Assembly: GCA_002205965.3 (NCBI GenBank)
Contig: NADL03000044.1
Coordinates: forward strand, 124,001-188,000
Reading direction: 5' to 3'
Source: Kappaphycus alvarezii
Taxonomy: Eukaryota > Rhodophyta > Florideophyceae > Gigartinales > Solieriaceae
Length of the DNA: 64,000 nucleotides
Shown: piece after piece, positions 58,501 through 64,000 of the stretch
Layout of the letters: each line of letters begins with the position of its first letter
How positions within the stretch are numbered: position 1 is the first letter of the stretch
The notes under the pieces: model-generated
Databases searched by the model: none
What the model was told of the DNA's origin: nothing
Seen by the model: the letters and a program-made list of their open reading frames with translations, nothing else
Translations under genes and position numbers: made by a program

Positions 58501-58785
58501 TGTTGAAGCGGTGTCAATAGAAGCTATGTAGGGTAATAAGTATCTATTCACGTGATAAACATTCCTTGGAGCCGGAAATAGCGGCACCGTCTAGTGTATG
58601 TGAGGTGTTTGGTTGGTTGCCATTTGGCGGCAAGCCCTTTCTATGGCATGTCCCGAGGGATTTCTACACCAAAAGGAAGACAGGATATTGTCCACAGCGA
58701 ATGCAGAAAATGTCCACAGGACAGTTTGACACATTACCGTGTCCATTTCTGCAATTGGGTAAAATCCGGTGTAGAAAAGGCCTAA

Positions 58786-59056
58786 GTGGCCCCTCATTAA
58801 ACTACTGTACAGTAGTTTTACTAGCATGTCTTGATTTGTAATGAAGAAATAGGAAAAAACGACGCAACACAAGGTTTCTGTAAGCAAGTCAGTGTTTCCG
58901 CCGTAGTTAAGTACCTGATCCCGCCCAGTTTTTCTTCCGCATCGATGTCCAATGCTGCTTGCCTTATGGCCGGACTCCGGCCCGTTTTCTAGGGCGACGC
59001 GGCCACGCTGCTAACCTCGCACTCTGTAAGCTCACACCTACTCACCTCAATCCCTA
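58786..59056. other. No recognisable gene
   Basis: Spacer between the Harbinger element and the next LINE tail. It contains the palindrome CTACTGTACAGTAG at 58803-58816 and nothing else supported. Confidence 0.45.
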
Positions 59057-60013
59057 ATGGAACATTTGGCCTCACCTCAGAAGAAACTTTACTTCATGGA
59101 GGGAATGACATTACTTTACAAATATGATGTGACCTTCGTGAACCCGCTGGCCCCTTCTCACCTCAGAATGAGAACCTTTAACCCCCTTACCAGCTTGAAC
59201 GCAGCCCACGCGGACAAGCTACGAAAATACCAGGGATTCTTAGCCAGCTTAGCTGACAGGAACAGACTCGTGCCCGTTCCTATCTCCACACTCGGGGGGT
59301 GGCATCCCGTAGCGTTCCGCCACATCACGGAGGTAGCCCGAGCGGTCGCCAACCGAGCCTTGGACCAATACTCCAGGGTGAGGGCAATTCTCCTCCAACG
59401 ACACGCAGCGTTGATGGTCACCTCCAACGTAGCCTTTGTCAACCGGTCTACCAGCTACTTTCTAGTTGGTACACACGCTCAAGCACTTGCATTATAGGTC
59501 CTGCCAATGGTTTGATTACAAGTACAAAGGACTTCCAACCTTGCAATTACTCGCAGTAAACCCCAAGCTCCCCACCTTCTGGTGGCGAGCAGCTCCAATC
59601 TTCCGAATCTTCGGAAGCCGCTGTTATTTCAAACAAACCCCAAGGCGTCTATGGGTCGGCGTCAACTTGGCGAGAGAGCGGGGCCAGTACGAGCACCGAG
59701 AAGGGAACGGGATTGGAACTTTGGGGACCGTGCGGAACCGAGCGGTTGTGGTGCCGGTAAGTTGGATGGATTGGAACGATTTAAACTCTGAAGAAGGTAA
59801 TGACATCGATGATGACATTGCTGACGCAGAGGGAGAGGGGATGTGAGAAGGAGAACGGTGACGAGTAAGCGTAGGATCGAGTAGGATTGGATTTACCGGG
59901 TTATTGCAGTACCCTTGTTTTAGGCATTCTAAGCATAGACCCAATGTACACATTCAAGTAAACCCCTTTACCCCCCTTTACAAATATTAAATTAGCCAAA
60001 TTTTTCCCCCTCC
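59057..60013 (+). mobile_element. 5'-truncated LINE tail, NAACLLAG type, copy i (best preserved)
   Basis: One open frame of about 146 residues reads YKYDVTFVNPLAPSHLRMR, then TFNPLTSLNAAHADKLRKYQ, RNRLVPVPISTLGGWHPVAF, ITEVARAVANRALDQYSRVR and AILLQRHAALMVTSNVAF. The F-x-P..ST.GG......A...A...Y..V...L pattern is that of the last 100 residues of many LINE proteins, downstream of the DVTFVNPL step of the restriction-like endonuclease. The frame ends at 59497. The recurrent motif follows at 59966-60013 (AAATATTAAATTAGCCAAAT, TTTTCCCCC), so the 3' UTR would be about 450 bp. Inside that UTR is a second open frame (59466-59846) with an acidic end (EEGNDIDDDIADAEGEG) that I cannot name. Confidence 0.75.
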
Positions 60014-60120
60014 AGATCAAAGGATTCATTAGCGAAAATTTGTGAACAAAGGCAACAGGTCAATCTTAAATGAAAAGTTTACATCAAATAGTTTCTACGG
60101 TGTTCACTGCAGGATCCGAC
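60014..60120. other. Short spacer
   Basis: Between two LINE ends of opposite orientation. CACTGCAGGATCCGAC at 60106 resembles a word at 13.07 kb and may belong to the 3' end of the minus-strand LINE. Confidence 0.4.
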
Positions 60121-61767
60121 CATAGGGCTAGGAACTAAGCGGATGGTCCACGTCGGTCACGTGCAGCGGCGTGCGCGAGCAGATAGCCATAGCGATAGAC
60201 GACCAGATGATGCAACTAAGGCGCTGATACACACGCCAGCGTATCACGCCTGCATTCGTATTATACCTCCGCGCTATTCGCGGGATTAACTCTTCAAGCA
60301 AAACAACAGTTTGTGGGGAAGGCGCACCGAGAGAATCAAACGCAATCGGTTGAAACGTAAAGTTCGGGCCACGGGTCGGGGTGTCGGACGGTGCAGGGGG
60401 GCGGCGCGACAGCTTGCGTTCCAGGTCCCGTACCTTGTCACGTTGCGCCAATGCGGCAGCACCGCCAGCGGCCGAGGTGGCCTTGGTGCGGACGGCGGCT
60501 TTGAACGGGGAGACGACGGTAATTTCGCACGCGACAGGCCATGTCACTTCGTTGCTCGGATCGGTGGGGGGGTGGACAAGGATGTCCGCGGGCCGAAGCT
60601 CTGTGCCGGGGATAAGGAGAGGCACTTCGTGCTGACAGTCGAGCCCAGCGGCACGGAAGACATGGCGTGCGATCGCGTTGCGGAGGGCGTTGTGACGGTG
60701 TATGCGGCCAAATCCGGCAGGGCAGGGGTCAGCCGCGTGATCACCGAGAGGGTCCATGCTTCGCTTGCAGTGCTGACAGGTTATCGGGAGTGAGTCGGTG
60801 TAGACCGGCAATCCGAGGTGACGGGATAGCATGACGGTCTAGTGGGCTCGCGACACCTTGGTAGCACTGGTTGGGTGGGTGTAGAGGAATGCAGCGGCGG
60901 GGCTGTGTCGGAAGGCAAGGCCACGGATCCAGCGCCTGATTCGTCGGTATTGTGTTGATCCGGGCTGGGGGAGGCTGCCCATGCGTCGTCTTGCCAGAAC
61001 GTCTTGGCCCAGGCCTCTTGCTGCACCCTATTTAGTTGAGTTTGGATGTTGGTGGGTGTGGCAGCAAGGGCGGTGGGGTCAAGAGGTCCTAGGTCAACGG
61101 AGTACGCGCGTCCAGGTATTCCAAGGCGATACTGGCGGAGAGGCGGCCGCGCTTGGGCCAAGAGAAAGGCTCGGTCCCCGCGGAACCTGCGACCCAGCAG
61201 GGCGGCGGATCGCGGGGTAGTATACTCGGCAGACCGTTCACGGGCCGGTGCAGCGTCTATGACGCTGGCGGCCGCAGCAGCATGTAGAAAAGGGGCGATA
61301 ACGGAGAACCCTTGGCCTCCGAGCGGGATGGGTGGAGAGACTTGGTTCCACACGCTTGTTGTCAAGGTGATGCCGTGTAGTGCTGCGCACGATAACTCCT
61401 GCAGTGTGTCAAACTCCACTGCAGCAGCGGATGCGTGCTTGGGTCGGCGAGCTTGAACGCGTGGGTTATCAGGCAGGCCGAGGCACATATCTGGTGCATG
61501 TGGAACCGCGCTCGGGGTCTTCAACATGGTGGAGGAGTTGGAGGGTGCGTCGGCACCCCTCGATCTTGGCCCTGAGGTAGTTGTCCGTGAACACCCGGTT
61601 CCCGATTGGCACACCGAGGAGTTCGAACCCGTCTGTCGAGCACTCGGTGAGAGGAAACTCCTCGAGAAAAGCAGCACGGTCCGGACGGGGGGCGCATGAG
61701 GCCAGAAGATCCGTGTCTTCCGCATGTTGAGAAACAATCCGTACGCCGGGCCCTCTCGGTCTTTAAT
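60121..61767 (-). mobile_element. 5'-truncated LINE: end of reverse transcriptase plus REL-type endonuclease
   Basis: The longest LINE fragment here. It starts inside the reverse transcriptase with GPAYGLFLNMRKTRIFWPHA, then FELLGVPIGNRVF in another frame (thumb region). Next come ELSCAALHGITLTTSVWNQV and SPPIPLGGQGFSVIAPFLHA with AAAASVIDA, the conserved segment after the thumb. The endonuclease follows: CQHCKRSMDPLGDHAADPC, RIHRHNALRNAIARHVFRAA, RPADILVHPPTDP and VACEITVVSPFKAA, ending in FQPIAFDSLGAPSPQTVV and RVYQRLSCIIWSSIAMAICS. Two or three frame changes (near 61.68, 61.5 and 60.8 kb) break it. GC content is higher than the surroundings. It clearly shares a family with 9.7-10.5 kb. R2/Dualen-like affinity is inferred from the zinc cluster plus RPD..E/D core. 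Confidence 0.88.
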
Positions 61768-63143
61768 TGTAAAATTGCCAAACCTGTCATTCTAATCATC
61801 GAAATACCCGAAGTTTTCTCCCTTCTTTATGAGCCAACTTTTTCATCACGGAGCTTGCGTTCTTGATATTCGTGATATCGTGCGTGCTTTTGACAGGTAC
61901 ACATTTTTGTATTCTGTCTGGTTTATCGCAACATTGCGGTTCTTCCAGTGGCGGGGCAGTCATTCTCACCGAGGTCACGAAACAGAAACACTGCTGTGAC
62001 ATCTACCGGGCCCATGATTTACCCCTCCTGCTGATTGGTAGACTTTTGGTTCTTCCGCCGTCTCGCATATTTGCAGCCGCTGAGGAGGGCCCGTCCCTCA
62101 CTGAGAGTTCCAAGACTTTGTTACTCTACTTGCGCGGTATCCGAGACTAGGTCCTTGTCCTTCGCTCTTCCGAGTAATACCTGCTCACTCCCGCTAGCAA
62201 GCTTGCCTGGCAGAGGTGAGCTTTTCGCCCATCTACCTGACTACCTCTTGAAAGCAAGGCTGTATTCTCTCTCCCAACGTTGAGGCCAGATTAGATGGAG
62301 CACCTACCCTTCAACCCATCGTAACAGATCAAAAGAATCGTTTCAAGCACGTGCAACGACGAAAAGCTCAACGAAGCGCCATGTACTGCCACAGCCGATG
62401 ACGCTCCGACCTGAACTTTCTTCAGCAGAGGGTGCATGGACGTCTCAACGAAGCGTGCACCATGGACACTGACTACGCCCTCAACTGCCTGCGTTTTGAA
62501 AAGCCTGGTGCTATATCACGAGCGCTGAATTCACAGCCCCGCCTGTCCTCTTATTCCGTCTTAGGGCTCCCCCCGTCTGTGCAGAGACCACGGAGTACCC
62601 CATAAGTAGCAGCTTGGCTTGTCGGTCTAGCCCGGAACCGCAAGGTCATGTCATCCTTTTTCGTGAGCCGTTTTTCGGTTAGGGCGCCTTTCCCGGGCGC
62701 GTCTTCCCAACGCTTATTTTGATATCAGCTCAGCTCAACAGGTGCAGTGACTCCCTTGCAGGTTCTAGCAGTAAGTTGCGACGGAAAATCTTTACCTGTG
62801 TGGAGTGAGGGTGTGTTCACTATTCAGTGTAATTTCTGCATGGACACAGGAAAGACCGAGTGCCTGCAGCATCAAGTCGGAGATCAATCAAGCTAGGATG
62901 TAACCATTCAAGTCATGAGTTTCTAGGCTTGCTACCGTGACGGGAGCCTTTATTGCGGGAGCAAGGGTTCGTCCTGGATTCTGCTACGAGAGTTACTCGG
63001 TGGTTTGTCACAAGGGCAAACCCCGAGTTGAATTCCCTATCTTATACGTACTCAATGCCAGGTTTTGTTTCGCATTGCGGGGTTCGCCACTTCGCATGGC
63101 ACCATTGCTCGAAAACTACAGTCTGTATCTACCCACTAGACAG
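61768..63143. other. Gene-poor stretch downstream of the kinase gene
   Basis: Spacer between the LINE 5' truncation point and the stop codon of the kinase. Open frames at 61863-62150 (plus) and 61796-62002 (minus) overlap and have no domain. It should contain the kinase 3' UTR (below 63144 on the minus strand), but no clear AATAAA-type signal close to the stop was identified. Confidence 0.45.
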
Positions 63144-64000
63144 CTACATGGACTTGGTGGCCGCCTTGATCTTAGCAAACAGACCCGCGACATCCTCGGC
63201 GTCTATTGCCTTGTTCAAAAACGGATGGCTAAGCAGTTGGCTCGCAGAAGCCCTCTTCGTGGGATTGAGCGCCAAGCAACAGCTGACAAAGTCGTTGAAC
63301 TCGGGCGACCACAGTTCCGGCTCCTCGAGAGTAGGCGGCGGACGATTGCAAATCAGAAACATAGCCCTGAGCGGCTTCTCATCCATGTGCGGCGGCTCCC
63401 ATTGCGCACACTCGATAGCCAAGATGCCAACACTCCACAAGTCAACCTTGTAATCGTATTCCGTCGTCCGGATCAGCTCTGGTGCCATCCAGTACGGTGT
63501 GCCCACGCAGGTCGTCCGTTTTTTCCTCTCCTCTGTGAGCTCGGCACAAAAGCCAAAGTCTGCAAGCTTAACCTGCCCTTTGGTCGTTATCAAAATGTTA
63601 TCCGACTTGATGTCCCGATGCAATCGCTTCATCCCATGCATGAACTTGAGGCCCTTCAACACCTCCCTCAATACAAACGCAATCTCCCCCTCCGACATCC
63701 TCTCCCTCAACATCTGATACCCCTCCAACACATCGGTAAGACACCCTCCATCCATATACTCCATACTGATCCACATAAACCCTCCCAGTTGTACGTCTCA
63801 TGGCACTTGATCAGGTTCGGATGGCGGGTGCAGCACATCATACGAATCTCCATCTCCAGCGCCTCAGTCTCCGTGCGATTCTCCGGCTTGACCTTCTTCA
63901 GCGCAACCTTTCCGCCATCCTGTTTCACAGCGACAAACACACTTCCACTAGCCCCCTGTCCAATCTGCTTCATATCCGAAAAGACATCCCTCGGATTCTG
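63144..64000 (-). CDS. PAK/STE20-type serine/threonine kinase, catalytic domain (partial)
   Basis: Minus strand. The gene runs off the window end, so the N-terminus, including any CRIB/GTPase-binding domain, is not visible. It has NPRDVFSDMKQIGQGASGSV (Gly loop, with the short pre-loop typical of PAKs), VALKKVKPENR (catalytic Lys), EALEMEIRMM (helix C Glu), MEYMDGGCLTDVL, LHRDIKSDNILI (catalytic loop), LADFGFCAELTEE (DFG), GTPYWMAPELI (APE) and KVDLWSVGILAIECAQWEPP, ending KRASASQLLSHPFLNKA. Every catalytic residue is present. Such kinases act below Rac/Cdc42 GTPases in cytoskeleton and MAPK signalling. No intron is seen. The frame changes once between about 63776 and 63790 (ETYNWEG into WISMEYMDGG). 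This is a 1-base indel in otherwise strongly conserved sequence, so a sequence error is as likely as a real mutation. Stop TAG at 63144-63146. Confidence 0.95.

Larger units (their letters stand above)
56376..58782 (+). mobile_element. PIF/Harbinger DNA transposon
   Basis: Terminal inverted repeats GGCCCTTTCTACACAGGG (56376) and the reverse complement of CCGGTGTAGAAAAGGCC (ending 58782) match in about 16 of 18 positions. The flanking 3-bp duplication TAA (56373-56375 and 58783-58785) is the TWA target typical of Harbinger. Inside are the two expected genes, a DDE transposase on the plus strand and a Myb/SANT-partner-like gene on the minus strand, meeting tail to tail. It is 2407 bp long, inserted next to a LINE tail. 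Frameshifts make it non-autonomous as it stands, or the sequence has indel errors. Confidence 0.93.

Noticed and set aside
60311-60793. 160-residue plus-strand ORF
   Set aside because: Antisense to the LINE endonuclease, whose zinc cluster and RPADILV core are clear on the minus strand.
61046-61456. 136-residue plus-strand ORF
   Set aside because: Antisense to the LINE segment carrying SPPIPLGGQGF; explained as a GC-rich shadow.
1-64000. Search for tRNA, rRNA or snRNA genes
   Set aside because: No convincing cloverleaf boxes or rRNA landmarks were seen by eye; a covariance-model scan would be needed to exclude small RNA genes.

Overview
The window looks like gene-poor, repeat-rich nuclear DNA of a eukaryote. 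The signs are Ty3/gypsy and DIRS-type retroelements, LINE tails with a restriction-like endonuclease domain, four classes of eukaryotic DNA transposon, a PAK/STE20-type kinase, very low coding density and standard stop codons. The host cannot be fixed from this sequence. An intronless kinase in a transposon-packed background would suit a multicellular alga such as a florideophyte red alga, but that is inference only. No rRNA, tRNA, CRISPR array or bacterial-style operon was recognised.

Layout. 0-5 kb: mostly non-coding, with an eroded LINE tail (0.57-0.85 kb) and one doubtful small secreted ORF (4.9-5.1 kb). 5.5-6.0 kb: a relic of a secreted-protein gene whose fuller copy lies at 39.7-40.1 kb, running into a LINE-like 3' end. 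6.1-9.6 kb: a broken DIRS-order (Ngaro/PAT-like) retroelement with 262-bp direct repeats. 9.7-11.8 kb: three minus-strand LINE tails. 14.3-15.6 and 31.6-32.9 kb: two interrupted paralogues of a secreted beta-sandwich-like protein. 16.6-22.4 kb: a Ty3/gypsy LTR element with near-identical LTRs and a GTACT target duplication. 22.4-29.3 kb: AT-rich and almost empty. 29.3-35.4 kb: more LINE tails. 35.7-38.3 kb: a pogo/Tigger-type DNA transposon with TA target duplication. 41.3-43.3 kb: a decayed piggyBac-type transposase. 43.3-53.4 kb: an AT-rich desert. 53.5-55.1 kb: a decayed Tc1/mariner element. 55.4-56.4 kb: two more LINE tails. 56.4-58.8 kb: a PIF/Harbinger element with two convergent genes and TAA target duplication. 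59.1-61.8 kb: two further LINE fragments. 63.1-64.0 kb: the catalytic domain of a PAK-like kinase that runs off the window end.

The unifying themes are as follows. (1) At least a dozen 5'-truncated LINE 3' ends of two related tail types, several in head-to-tail pairs. (2) A recurring motif of about 45 bp, roughly CCATATCTTTCA..TTAAAACACCC..TTTTCCCCC, which sits downstream of several LINE tails and also occurs alone. (3) A two-copy, broken secreted protein family that I cannot name. Nothing here is a proven new system. The repeated 3'-end motif and the secreted families are the best leads. Many reading frames are broken by small indels, and part of that could be assembly error.
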